From: Pradoshia sp. D12 | GTDB lineage: Bacteria; Bacillota; Bacilli; Bacillales; Pradoshiaceae | Length of the DNA: 64,000 bases | Direction of reading: 5' to 3' | Assembly (NCBI RefSeq): GCF_008935075.1 | Contig: NZ_CP044545.1 | Span: 1,391,501 to 1,455,500, forward strand | Shown here: positions 1 through 8,913 of the stretch, one piece after another | How positions within the stretch are numbered: position 1 is the first letter of the stretch | Layout: each line of letters begins with the position of its first letter | The notes under the pieces: generated by a model | The model's input: the letters and a program-made list of their open reading frames with translations, nothing else | Database searches by the model: none | Told to the model about the DNA's origin: nothing | Position numbers and translations under genes: made by a program

Positions 1-118
1 GGCAATGGGTCAGCAGGCAATGGTTATTGATGCTATTCAGGCAGGTGCAAAGGATTTTATTGTAAAACCTTTTGCAGCTGACCGAGTTTTGGAGGCAATC
101 AGCAAAGCTTTATCGTAA
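1..118 (+). CDS. cheY: CheY response regulator, C-terminal end (partial)
   Basis: The frame is open from base 2 and encodes the last 38 residues of a receiver domain before a TAA stop. The stretch AGAKDFIVKPF carries the conserved Lys-Pro of the receiver beta5/alpha5 region. CheY-P binds the flagellar switch and sets rotation direction. Position directly upstream of fliO matches the fliM-fliY-cheY-fliO order of Bacillus fla/che operons, which is why CheY is preferred over another receiver protein. The phosphorylated Asp and the N-terminus lie outside the window. Confidence 0.85.
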   Translation, partial: AMGQQAMVIDAIQAGAKDFIVKPFAADRVLEAISKALS

Positions 119-133
119 AGAGGGGAAGTAAAC

Positions 134-829
134 GTGCAACGGATGCCAAGCTATATAAAGGTTATTCTTTTCTTCATTTTGTGTTTTGCCATTACTGCAC
201 CATTCAAAGAAATTGCAGTAAATGCAGCGCCAGACAATGGCAGCCAAAGTGTGGACAGTTATTACAATACTAAAGATCGTAAGACAGAGACAGGGGATAT
301 CGACCAGACCAATAATAACAGTATCTCTGATTCAGCTGAAAATGAGACAAATGACATTGGAATTACAATTGGAGATATCTTTAGAATGGTATTCGCCCTA
401 CTATTTGTTGCTGGATTAATGTACATTCTTCTGCGCGTCATTAATAAAAAGAATCGTGGATATCAGCACGGCCAAACTATTGAAAACCTGGGAGGGACTC
501 CGTTAGGTGGAAATCGCTCTGTCCAGATGGTAAGGGTTGGGGAGAAAATCTACATTGTAGGTGTTGGAGACTCGGTTCAATTACTCAATGTGATTGATGA
601 TAAGGAAGAATACAGCAAGCTAATTGAAGAACATAATCAGAAATTAGAAACTCAGATTGCCCCAATGGACCTTGCAGGCAAGCTCATTGATAAATGGAAA
701 ATAAAAACTTCCAGGCGAACGGAGAAGTCGTTCAAAAGTCAATTTAATGAACAGTTGAAACAACTAAAGGAAGACCGCAAACAGATTACAAAAGAAATAA
801 GCAAGAAAGGAACACACCGAGATGAATGA
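134..829 (+). CDS. fliO: Flagellar export apparatus protein FliO (FliZ)
   Basis: FliO is a membrane accessory factor for assembly of the FliP/FliQ/FliR export gate. The 231-residue product has an N-terminal hydrophobic signal-like segment (about residues 7-32), a polar low-complexity periplasmic-side region rich in Asn/Asp/Ser, a transmembrane helix (about 76-100) and a basic cytoplasmic tail with an NLGGTPLGG stretch typical of FliO. The start is GTG, chosen because AGGGGAAG lies 6-13 bases upstream. The gene overlaps fliP by 8 bases, so translation is probably coupled. B. subtilis calls it fliZ. Confidence 0.88.
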   Translation: MQRMPSYIKVILFFILCFAITAPFKEIAVNAAPDNGSQSVDSYYNTKDRKTETGDIDQTNNNSISDSAENETNDIGITIGDIFRMVFALLFVAGLMYILLRVINKKNRGYQHGQTIENLGGTPLGGNRSVQMVRVGEKIYIVGVGDSVQLLNVIDDKEEYSKLIEEHNQKLETQIAPMDLAGKLIDKWKIKTSRRTEKSFKSQFNEQLKQLKEDRKQITKEISKKGTHRDE

Positions 830-1487
830 CTTAATGACTCTCTTTAGCAGTGGGGATGCCGATACCGTTTCTACATCAGTTAAGCTGCTCCTGTTATTAA
901 CGGTTCTTTCTCTTGCACCAAGCATTTTAATTTTAATGACCTGTTTTACAAGAATTGTTATTGTTCTGGGCTTTGTAAGGACAGCTTTATCGACACAGCA
1001 AATGCCCCCTACACAAGTGTTGATCGGATTATCGCTCTTCATTACATTTTTTGTAATGGCACCGGTTTTATCTGAAGTGAATGATGAGGCGCTTCAACCG
1101 CTTTTTAAGGATGAAATAAAGCTGGAAGAAGCATATGAAAAGGCAGCAGGGCCCTTTAAGGAGTTTATGAGTAAACATACAAGGCAAAAGGATTTACAGC
1201 TATTCCTGGAATATTCTAAGGCGGATACACCTGAATCAATTGAAGATATTTCTTTAACTACGCTGGTACCTGCATTCGCGATCAGTGAAATGAAAACAGC
1301 CTTTCAAATTGGCTTCATGATTTTTATCCCATTTCTGGTGATAGACATGATTGTGGCGAGTGTTCTAATGTCCATGGGTATGATGATGCTACCGCCGGTC
1401 ATGATCTCATTACCCTTTAAAATCTTACTGTTTGTGATGGTCGATGGATGGTATTTAGTTGTTAAATCTTTATTACAAAGTTTTTAG
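822..1487 (+). CDS. fliP: Flagellar type III export gate protein FliP
   Basis: FliP forms the core ring of the export gate through which rod, hook and filament subunits leave the cytoplasm. At 221 residues it has the usual Bacillus length. An N-terminal hydrophobic stretch is followed by the conserved segment TCFTRIVIVLGFVRTAL and, near the C-terminus, MGMMMLPPVMISLPFKILLF, both hallmarks of the FliP/SctR family. About four membrane helices can be seen. It starts inside fliO and is followed 15 bases later by fliQ. Confidence 0.96.
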   Translation: MNDLMTLFSSGDADTVSTSVKLLLLLTVLSLAPSILILMTCFTRIVIVLGFVRTALSTQQMPPTQVLIGLSLFITFFVMAPVLSEVNDEALQPLFKDEIKLEEAYEKAAGPFKEFMSKHTRQKDLQLFLEYSKADTPESIEDISLTTLVPAFAISEMKTAFQIGFMIFIPFLVIDMIVASVLMSMGMMMLPPVMISLPFKILLFVMVDGWYLVVKSLLQSF

Positions 1488-1502
1488 GCAGGTGAGAGAA
1501 AG

Positions 1503-1772
1503 ATGACATCAGAAGCAGTAATTTCGTTGGCTGAAAAGGGGATTTATACTGTATTAATCATAAGTGCTCCCTTACTGATCCTAGCTCTTGGGATTGGTTT
1601 AATTGTCAGTATTTTTCAGGCGACCACACAAATCCAGGAGCAAACGTTAGCTTTTATTCCGAAAATCGTCGCTGTTTTGTTGGGCATTGTATTTTTTGGG
1701 CCATGGATGCTGAGTAAAATGCTCTCTTACACGGCTGACATTTTTAATAATCTAACGAAGTTTGTAGGATAG
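1503..1772 (+). CDS. fliQ: Flagellar type III export gate protein FliQ
   Basis: An 89-residue protein with two hydrophobic helices (about residues 15-40 and 52-75) and the family segment IFQATTQIQEQTLAFIPK between them. FliQ packs around the FliP/FliR core of the flagellar export gate. The start ATG follows a GGTGAGAG ribosome-binding region. fliR begins 3 bases after the stop. Confidence 0.95.
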   Translation: MTSEAVISLAEKGIYTVLIISAPLLILALGIGLIVSIFQATTQIQEQTLAFIPKIVAVLLGIVFFGPWMLSKMLSYTADIFNNLTKFVG

Positions 1773-1775
1773 GCT

Positions 1776-2552
1776 ATGGAAGAGATTGTTCCCAAATTTA
1801 GTGTATACTTATTGATTTTTGTACGTCTTGCATCCTTTTTTATTACAATGCCTATCTTTTCATATAGAACGATTCCTGCACAGCATCGCTTAGGAATCAG
1901 TGCTCTGCTCGCCTGGATTATGTATTATACGGTATCTTCTCCAGGCTTTGAAATTGACGGTTTATATCTTTTATTGGTGTTAAAAGAAGCCTTAGTCGGA
2001 TTAATGATTGGCTTTTTTGCGTATATGATGTTCTCAGCTGTTCAAACAGCCGGAGGATTCATTGATTTTCAGATGGGCTTTTCAATGGCTAATGTCATTG
2101 ATCCGCAGACAGGGGTTCAAAGTCCCTTAATGGGTCAATATCTTTATACATTTGCACTCCTTTTTTTGCTGGCGATTGACGGACATCATTTGTTATTGGA
2201 CGGAATTTTTTACAGCTATGAATTCATCCCTTTGTCAACAGATTTTCTTCCGTTTGGAAATGAGCAAATCCTCACATTGATGATTCAATTCTTTACACAG
2301 TCATTTATCATTGCTTTTCAAATGTCTATCCCAATTGTTGGAAGTTTATTTTTGGTAGATATAGCACTAGGTATTGTAGCAAGAACGGTGCCGCAAATGA
2401 ATATATTTGTTATTGGTTTTCCAATCAAAATATTTGTCAGTTTAATTTTGTTAACTATTACGATGGGAACCATCTTACTTCTGGTAAAAGGGCTTTTGAA
2501 TACAACATTGGAAGGAATGCGTTCGCTTATGCATCTGCTTGGAGGAAGTTAG
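1776..2552 (+). CDS. fliR: Flagellar type III export gate protein FliR
   Basis: A 258-residue polytopic membrane protein with about six hydrophobic helices and the family segments FFITMPIFSYRTIPAQ, DFQMGFSMANVIDPQ and RTVPQMNIFVIGFP. FliR completes the FliP5-FliQ4-FliR1 export gate. It is tightly packed in the operon, 3 bases after fliQ. The flhB ribosome-binding site GGAGG lies inside the last codons of fliR. Confidence 0.96.
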   Translation: MEEIVPKFSVYLLIFVRLASFFITMPIFSYRTIPAQHRLGISALLAWIMYYTVSSPGFEIDGLYLLLVLKEALVGLMIGFFAYMMFSAVQTAGGFIDFQMGFSMANVIDPQTGVQSPLMGQYLYTFALLFLLAIDGHHLLLDGIFYSYEFIPLSTDFLPFGNEQILTLMIQFFTQSFIIAFQMSIPIVGSLFLVDIALGIVARTVPQMNIFVIGFPIKIFVSLILLTITMGTILLLVKGLLNTTLEGMRSLMHLLGGS

Positions 2553-2553
2553 A

Positions 2554-3636
2554 ATGAGCCTACTAAAACTGGATTTGCAATTTTTTTCAGGGGAGAAAAC
2601 AGAGAAGGCTACTCCTAAAAAAAGACAGGATGCAAGGAAAAAAGGGCAGGTTGCCAAAAGTCAGGATATCAATACAGCAGTTGTTTTGTTAGGGGTATTT
2701 CTCATTTTATATATAGCAGGTGGTTTTTTAAAAGATAGATTACTAGTTATTTTTAAGTATCCAATCAATCTATCTGCTACCTTCTCATATTCAGAAGCGG
2801 ATTTATATTTAATGTTTATTGAACTTCTTAAACAAATGGCTATTATCTTGGGACCTATTATGTTAGCGGCTTTTATAGCCGGAATTATCGCTAATTTTGC
2901 GCAGGTAGGAGCCATGTTTTCAACCGAAACTATACAATTTAAGCTTGAAAAAATTGACCCAATAAAAGGGTTTAAACGGATTTTTTCAATGAGAGCGCTC
3001 GTCGAAATGCTCAAATCTATATTAAAGATTACGGTCATTGGAGTTATAACCTTTTATTCTATTTGGTCGCGGTTGGATGAAATTATGATGCTTTCAACTA
3101 AAACGAAGGGGGCATCCTTAATTACACTTGCAGATATTACAGTCAAAACCGGTTTGTTTGCTTCGGGAGCTTTATTGTTTTTAGCCCTGTTGGACTATCT
3201 TTATCAACGTTTCGATTTTGAAAAGAGCATTCGAATGTCCAAACAGGAAATTAAACAAGAGTATAAAACAATCGAAGGAGATCCGATAATAAAGTCTCGA
3301 ATCAAGCAAAAACAAAGAGAAATGGCCATGTCGAGAATGATGCAGGAGATACCAAAAGCTGATGTAGTAATTACGAATCCGACCCACTATGCGATTGCTT
3401 TAAAATATGACGAAAATCAGCTGGATGCACCATATGTAGTAGGAAAAGGGCTGGATTTTGTTGCCCAGAAAATAAAGCTTGTCGCTAAAGAAAATGATAT
3501 TCCGATGATGGAAAACAGACCATTAGCAAGAGCATTGTACAATCAGGCAGATATCGGTCAGGCAATCCCTGAAGAGTTTTACAAAGGAGTGGCTGAGATT
3601 CTTGCGTACGTCTATAAACTGAAAGGCAAGTCGTAG
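2554..3636 (+). CDS. flhB: Flagellar export switch protein FlhB
   Basis: FlhB controls the change in substrate specificity of flagellar export from rod/hook to filament subunits, after self-cleavage. I choose ATG 2554 (360 residues) because GGAGG lies 8 bases upstream; a TTG five codons earlier would overlap that site. The N-terminal basic region EKTEKATPKKRQDARKKGQ is diagnostic of FlhB/SctU. Four transmembrane helices follow. The autocleavage motif NPTH is intact at about residues 275-278, after a basic linker. Confidence 0.97.
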   Translation: MSLLKLDLQFFSGEKTEKATPKKRQDARKKGQVAKSQDINTAVVLLGVFLILYIAGGFLKDRLLVIFKYPINLSATFSYSEADLYLMFIELLKQMAIILGPIMLAAFIAGIIANFAQVGAMFSTETIQFKLEKIDPIKGFKRIFSMRALVEMLKSILKITVIGVITFYSIWSRLDEIMMLSTKTKGASLITLADITVKTGLFASGALLFLALLDYLYQRFDFEKSIRMSKQEIKQEYKTIEGDPIIKSRIKQKQREMAMSRMMQEIPKADVVITNPTHYAIALKYDENQLDAPYVVGKGLDFVAQKIKLVAKENDIPMMENRPLARALYNQADIGQAIPEEFYKGVAEILAYVYKLKGKS

Positions 3637-3747
3637 GAAATATGATTAGCCTGATATCATTTTTGCCGTTTGATTATAGTTAGCATAATTAATCTAAGAT
3701 ATTGATAGATTCACGTTCTATTAATTACCCGTTAGGAGAGAAGTAGC

Positions 3748-5784
3748 ATGCGAGCAAGAGATTTATCAGTTTTAATAGCCGTCATAATGATTGTAGCCAT
3801 GTTAATTATCCCTTTACCAACATGGTTGATAAGTTTTTTAATCATGGTCAATATTTCTCTTGCCTTATTAGTATTATTGACTTCAATGAATACACAGGAA
3901 CCTTTGCAATTTTCTATTTTCCCTTCCTTACTGTTGCTCCTCACGTTATTTAGACTCGGCCTTAATATTTCTACGACTAGAGCAATCCTGACACACGGGG
4001 ATGCCGGTGGAGTCGTTCATGTATTCGGTGACTTTGTAGTTGGCGGTCAAGTGATTGTTGGATTGGTCGTTTTCCTAATCTTAATCATTATTCAATTCAT
4101 TGTCATTACAAAAGGGGCTGAACGTGTAGCAGAGGTGGCAGCCCGATTTACGCTTGATGCAATGCCAGGTAAACAAATGAGTATTGATGCCGATTTAAAT
4201 GCCGGAATGATTTCTGAACAAGAGGCGAGAACCAGACGTGATAAGGTGTCGAGAGAAGCTGATTTTTTTGGTTCGATGGATGGTGCCAGCAAGTTTGTTA
4301 AAGGTGACGCCATAGCCAGTATTATTATTGTCTTAATCAACCTGATATTCGGAATGATTATCGGTGTTATGCAAATGGATTTATCATTTGGTGAGGCGGC
4401 TGTGAAATTTTCACTTTTATCTGTAGGGGACGGGATTGTCAGTCAGGTGCCAGCCTTACTGATTTCAACTGCGACAGGTATTATCGTGACGAGAGCAGCA
4501 TCAGATGGCAATCTTGCTTCAGATATTACATCTCAGCTTTTTGCTTATCCACAAATGCTGTATATTGCTGCCGGAACTATTCTGTTATTAGGGCTTTTTA
4601 CACCGATTAATAATTTTCTAACATTATTTATTTCTGGTCTATTGGCTTTGGGGGCTTATAAAGCTACATCTATTCAACAAAAAGAAAGCACTGTTTCTGA
4701 ACTGGAACCAGATGATACCGCAGAAGCGGAAGAAATGAAAAGTCCGGAAAGCGTCATTAGTCTTCTCAGTATTGATCCGATTGAGTTTGAATTCGGTTAT
4801 GGGTTAATTCCATTAGCGGATGCCAATCAGGGCGGAGACCTTTTGGACAGGGTGGTTATGATTCGCAGGCAGCTTGCTATTGAATTGGGTCTTGTTATAC
4901 CCGTTGTAAGAATCAGAGATAATATTCAGCTTAAGCCTAATGAATATAGGCTGAAAATTAAAGGTGCTGAAATGGCCAGGGGTGAGCTTTTGTTAGATCA
5001 CTATTTAGCGATGGCTCCAGGAATGGATGATGATTCTATTGAAGGAATTGATACGATAGAACCTTCCTTTGGGCTGCCGGCCAAGTGGATTACGGAAGAG
5101 ACCAAGGAATATGCTGAAATGCTAGGCTATACCGTTGTGGATCCACCATCAGTTGTTTCCACACATATTACTGAAGTCATTAAAACAAATGCAGCTGATT
5201 TGATTGGGCGTCAGGAAACAAAACAATTAATTGAGCATCTCAGAGAGTCTGCACCAATTTTAATAGAAGAAGTTACGCCTAATCCTTTATCTGTAGGTGA
5301 TATACAAAAAGTTCTGGCTAAATTATTGAGAGAAAAGGTCTCAATTAGGAACCTACCAGTTATTTTTGAAACCTTAGCTGATTTTGGAAGGATGACAAAT
5401 GATACTGACATTTTAGCGGAATATGTTAGACAGGCACTTGCCCGTCAAATCACAAACCAATATGTAACGGGTGATAATTTAAAAGTGTTAACTCTTTCTG
5501 GAAGAGTTGAAAAAATCGTTGCCGACAGTGTTCAACAGACAGAACAAGGTAATTATCTATCGCTAGATCCGACTAACTCACAGAAAATCCTTGAATCAGT
5601 AGCAGGAAAGCTGGAGGAGCATGCCTTACTTGATCAGGCACCTGTATTGTTATGTTCACCAGCTGTAAGGATGTATGTGCGCCAGCTGACAGAGAGATAT
5701 TTCCCGCAGCTTCCGGTGCTATCATATAACGAATTGGAAGCAAATATAGAGGTACAAAGTGTAGGGGTGGTGAATGCTGAATGA
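3748..5784 (+). CDS. flhA: Flagellar export component FlhA
   Basis: FlhA is the large export-gate protein whose cytoplasmic ring docks chaperone-substrate complexes and couples export to proton flow. The 678-residue product has about eight N-terminal membrane helices, the conserved cytoplasmic FHIPEP-type loop (seen here as DAMPGKQMSIDADLNAG, about residues 140-160) and a soluble C-terminal domain from about residue 340. It follows a 111-base gap after flhB with a TAGGAGAG ribosome-binding site. Its stop overlaps the flhF start as ATGA. No convincing promoter or terminator was found in the 3637-3747 gap. Confidence 0.97.
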   Translation: MRARDLSVLIAVIMIVAMLIIPLPTWLISFLIMVNISLALLVLLTSMNTQEPLQFSIFPSLLLLLTLFRLGLNISTTRAILTHGDAGGVVHVFGDFVVGGQVIVGLVVFLILIIIQFIVITKGAERVAEVAARFTLDAMPGKQMSIDADLNAGMISEQEARTRRDKVSREADFFGSMDGASKFVKGDAIASIIIVLINLIFGMIIGVMQMDLSFGEAAVKFSLLSVGDGIVSQVPALLISTATGIIVTRAASDGNLASDITSQLFAYPQMLYIAAGTILLLGLFTPINNFLTLFISGLLALGAYKATSIQQKESTVSELEPDDTAEAEEMKSPESVISLLSIDPIEFEFGYGLIPLADANQGGDLLDRVVMIRRQLAIELGLVIPVVRIRDNIQLKPNEYRLKIKGAEMARGELLLDHYLAMAPGMDDDSIEGIDTIEPSFGLPAKWITEETKEYAEMLGYTVVDPPSVVSTHITEVIKTNAADLIGRQETKQLIEHLRESAPILIEEVTPNPLSVGDIQKVLAKLLREKVSIRNLPVIFETLADFGRMTNDTDILAEYVRQALARQITNQYVTGDNLKVLTLSGRVEKIVADSVQQTEQGNYLSLDPTNSQKILESVAGKLEEHALLDQAPVLLCSPAVRMYVRQLTERYFPQLPVLSYNELEANIEVQSVGVVNAE

Positions 5785-6953
5785 ATGTGAAGAAGTTTAC
5801 AGGGATATCCATGCAAGAAGTGATGAGTAAAATACGGGCGGAATTTGGAAATGATGCCGTCATATTAAATTCAAAAGTAGTCAATAGCAATGGTATTCTT
5901 GGTCTATTTAAAAAGAAATCATTTGAAGTGATTGCCGCATTGGATACCGATTCAGTGGAAAGTAAAAAAACAACATTCACGAAGGTAAATAAAGATACGA
6001 TTCCATCCATAAAAAAGGAATCAATTGAACAACCTGTTCAATTTTCCAATTCAACAAAAAAAGATATCGATAACCCATCTAATGAAATACTTAAAAAATT
6101 GCACGATATGAAACAAATGTTATCACTAGAATCCAAATACAATCACTTTCCAGATCCATTAAGAGAATTACACCATCAGCTTGTTGTAATGGAGTTGGAT
6201 AAGCATATAATCGACAAACTGTTGGAGTATCTATTGGGAAAATGGAGGAATAATCAAAGGTCTGCTGAAATGACTAAGGCGGACCTATCAGAGCTGGTCC
6301 ATATCTACTTACTTGAACAATTAAAGAATTTTGCCGTTAATGGTGAGCAATTATTTAAGAGAAAATATATAAATATTGTAGGTCCGACTGGTGTTGGGAA
6401 AACCACTACAATTGCAAAAATTGCAGCTGAATATGTGATTAAGCATAATAAAAAAATTGCGTTCATCACTACGGACACCTATCGAATCGCAGCTATTGAA
6501 CAATTGAAAACATATGCAGAGATATTGAGAGTACCAGTCGAAGTGGCGTATAACAGTGATGATTTTAAACAAGCTGCTGAGCGTTTTGCCCATTACGATC
6601 ATGTATTTATAGATACAGCAGGCAGAAATTTTCGAAATCAGGAATTTGTTGAGGAACTTAAAGGGCTGATTGATTTTAATATCGATATGCTGACATATCT
6701 TGTCCTTTCCGCTACTTCCAAAGAGATTGATATGACAGCGATCTATAACCAGTTTTCCATAATACCCATTCACGGAGCTATTTTTACCAAATTAGATGAA
6801 ACTGCCTATCATGGTTCCGTGGTGAATTTTATTCTTAAACATCATGTTCCAGTTATTTATATGACAAATGGACAAGATGTTCCCGATGATATTATTGCTA
6901 CCACCCCGGACAAAATTGTCAAAATGGTATGTGGAGGTCATTTATATGTATGA
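5781..6953 (+). CDS. flhF: SRP-type GTPase FlhF
   Basis: FlhF is a GTPase related to Ffh/FtsY that sets flagellar number and placement together with FlhG. The 390-residue protein has a variable N-terminal B domain (MNVKKFTGISMQEVMSKIRAEFG), then a G domain with the P-loop GPTGVGKTTT near residues 201-210, the TTDTYRIAAIEQLKTYAEIL motif, DTAGRNFR and TKLDE. The start overlaps the flhA stop by four bases. FlhG begins inside its last codons, as expected for partner proteins. Confidence 0.97.
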   Translation: MNVKKFTGISMQEVMSKIRAEFGNDAVILNSKVVNSNGILGLFKKKSFEVIAALDTDSVESKKTTFTKVNKDTIPSIKKESIEQPVQFSNSTKKDIDNPSNEILKKLHDMKQMLSLESKYNHFPDPLRELHHQLVVMELDKHIIDKLLEYLLGKWRNNQRSAEMTKADLSELVHIYLLEQLKNFAVNGEQLFKRKYINIVGPTGVGKTTTIAKIAAEYVIKHNKKIAFITTDTYRIAAIEQLKTYAEILRVPVEVAYNSDDFKQAAERFAHYDHVFIDTAGRNFRNQEFVEELKGLIDFNIDMLTYLVLSATSKEIDMTAIYNQFSIIPIHGAIFTKLDETAYHGSVVNFILKHHVPVIYMTNGQDVPDDIIATTPDKIVKMVCGGHLYV

Positions 6954-7809
6954 CCAAGCGGAACTGCTTCGACAAAAGATACAATATAAAAAAGAAGAGC
7001 CATCTGCCAAAGTAATTGCAGTTGTAAGTGGAAAAGGCGGAGTCGGTAAATCCAATTTTTCATTAAATTTTTCAATTGGACTCGCTAAGCAAAATAAAAA
7101 AGTATTGATTATAGATATTGATGTAGGAATGGGAAATATCAATATCTTAATAGGCCAAACGGGCAGATATACAATAGCAAATCATTTTAATGAGGGGATC
7201 CCTCTAAGGATGGCTATTTCTGCTGGGCCTGAAGGAATCCATTATATTCCTGGGGGTACAGGTTTAACAAATTTTTTTAAAATGGATCAAAAACAATTTG
7301 CTCACTTTAGCCATCAATTTCAAAGCATTCTGGAAGAATATGATTTTATTATTTTGGATATGGGTGCGGGAATATCAGAACAATCCTTGCAATTTATCGT
7401 TTCTGCGAATGAATTGATTTATATTACAACACCAGAGCCAACGGCAATAACGGATGCTTATTCCATGATGAAATATCTTGTTAGCAGAACGGATGCACCG
7501 TTCTATCTTCTCTGTAACCGGGCTTCAAGCCGGAAAGAAGGCAATGAGGTCATTTTACGTTTAACGAGAGCTGCGCAACAGTTTTTACATAAAGAAATCG
7601 TGGCACTTGGGATTTTGCCAGATGATAAAACGGTACAAAAAGCAGTCATAAGACAAATTCCATTTATCCTCTTGAATTCTCGGGCTCCATCTAGTGAAGC
7701 ACTAAACAAAATCATTGCTCAGTATATGGGAAGCGTGGATAAAGAGGGCAATTCACCTGCTTCGTTTATGAAAAAGATGAAGAATTTTCTTTTCGAAAGG
7801 CAGGCTTAA
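6946..7809 (+). CDS. flhG: MinD-like ATPase FlhG (YlxH)
   Basis: FlhG is a ParA/MinD-family ATPase that partners with FlhF. ATG 6946 is chosen (287 residues): GGAGG lies just upstream, and the N-terminal helix DQAELLRQKIQ matches the DQAxxLR FlhF-activating motif of the family. Deviant Walker A KGGVGKSN spans about residues 30-37, switch I contains IDIDVGMGNINILIG, and the Walker B region reads DFIILDMGAGIS. A longer reading from 6868 is possible, but it would extend far into flhF without a ribosome-binding site. Confidence 0.95.
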   Translation: MYDQAELLRQKIQYKKEEPSAKVIAVVSGKGGVGKSNFSLNFSIGLAKQNKKVLIIDIDVGMGNINILIGQTGRYTIANHFNEGIPLRMAISAGPEGIHYIPGGTGLTNFFKMDQKQFAHFSHQFQSILEEYDFIILDMGAGISEQSLQFIVSANELIYITTPEPTAITDAYSMMKYLVSRTDAPFYLLCNRASSRKEGNEVILRLTRAAQQFLHKEIVALGILPDDKTVQKAVIRQIPFILLNSRAPSSEALNKIIAQYMGSVDKEGNSPASFMKKMKNFLFERQA

Positions 7810-7812
7810 GAT

Positions 7813-8907
7813 TTGGCTGCTATTAAAGTTCTAATCATTGAAGATTCACCTTTTATGAGAAAGTTGATAACTGAATTTTTACAAGAAGATGAACAAATTG
7901 AAGTGGTGGGCATTGCTAGAAATGGAGCAGATGGGCTTTTGAAAATGGAAAAGCTGAAACCTGATGTCATTACACTGGATATAGAAATGCCTGTAATGGA
8001 CGGTATAACGACATTGCAGGTAATCATGGAAAAAAATCCAATGCCTGTGGTTATGCTTTCCGGTACTAACAGATCGGGTGTAGATATGATTATGGAGAGC
8101 ATGAAGCTTGGTGCAGTCAATTTTATCGAAAAGCCCTCTGGTTCATTTTCACAGGATTTACACAGAATTAAGAGTCTAATGATTCAGAAAGTGAAAGAGG
8201 CTGCCAAAGTAAATATGAGCGTGTTTGACCAAAATAATCGCCTGATGAATGTGCCGCCAATCGCTGAAATTTCACAGGAACTGAATCTGACTGAAAATGT
8301 CAATGAAAAAAATACGGATGTTCCCTTCCAAAAAATTATTTGTATCGGAACCTCGACGGGAGGACCGCGAGCACTGTATACCGTATTGCCATTACTTAAA
8401 AAGAATACGGTACCTATTCTCATTGTACAGCATATGCCGGAAGGGTTTACAAAACACTTGGCTGAGAGACTAAATGAGTTGTCAGAAATAACTGTGAAGG
8501 AAGCTGAAGAGGGAGAAATTTTATGTAATGGAACAGCCTATATTGCACCTGGTGGATTTCATTTAAAAGCTTCAGTTCAAGCTGGTGTGCTGATTGCCAA
8601 ATTGGATAAAACTAATTCCGTTAATGGCCACCGTCCATCGGTGGATGTCTTGTTTGATTCAGTTTCCGAACTGCCCCCTGTATACGAATGTGTAGCCGTT
8701 ATTATGACAGGTATGGGATCAGATGGTACGAAGGGAATTATGAATTTAAGAAAGTTTAAAAAGTCCAGAATTATTGCTGAATCTGAAGAAACTTGTGTGG
8801 TCTATGGTATGCCAAAAGCGGCAATCGCTACGGGATTGGTGGATGAAATAATTCCTCTGGGTCATATAGCTGGAGTATTGAATGAAATTTGTAAGGGTGA
8901 GAGGTGA
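7813..8907 (+). CDS. cheB: Chemotaxis protein-glutamate methylesterase CheB
   Basis: CheB removes methyl groups from, and deamidates, chemoreceptors when phosphorylated. An N-terminal receiver domain has the acidic pocket IIED and the phospho-acceptor Asp56 in VITLDIEMPVMDG. The C-terminal esterase domain keeps the catalytic Ser (GTSTGGP), His (QHMPEGF) and Asp (TGMGSDG). The start is TTG, 3 bases after the flhG stop, with GAAAGGCAGG upstream. cheA follows within 6 bases. Confidence 0.96.
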   Translation: MAAIKVLIIEDSPFMRKLITEFLQEDEQIEVVGIARNGADGLLKMEKLKPDVITLDIEMPVMDGITTLQVIMEKNPMPVVMLSGTNRSGVDMIMESMKLGAVNFIEKPSGSFSQDLHRIKSLMIQKVKEAAKVNMSVFDQNNRLMNVPPIAEISQELNLTENVNEKNTDVPFQKIICIGTSTGGPRALYTVLPLLKKNTVPILIVQHMPEGFTKHLAERLNELSEITVKEAEEGEILCNGTAYIAPGGFHLKASVQAGVLIAKLDKTNSVNGHRPSVDVLFDSVSELPPVYECVAVIMTGMGSDGTKGIMNLRKFKKSRIIAESEETCVVYGMPKAAIATGLVDEIIPLGHIAGVLNEICKGER

Positions 8908-8913
8908 AGGTAA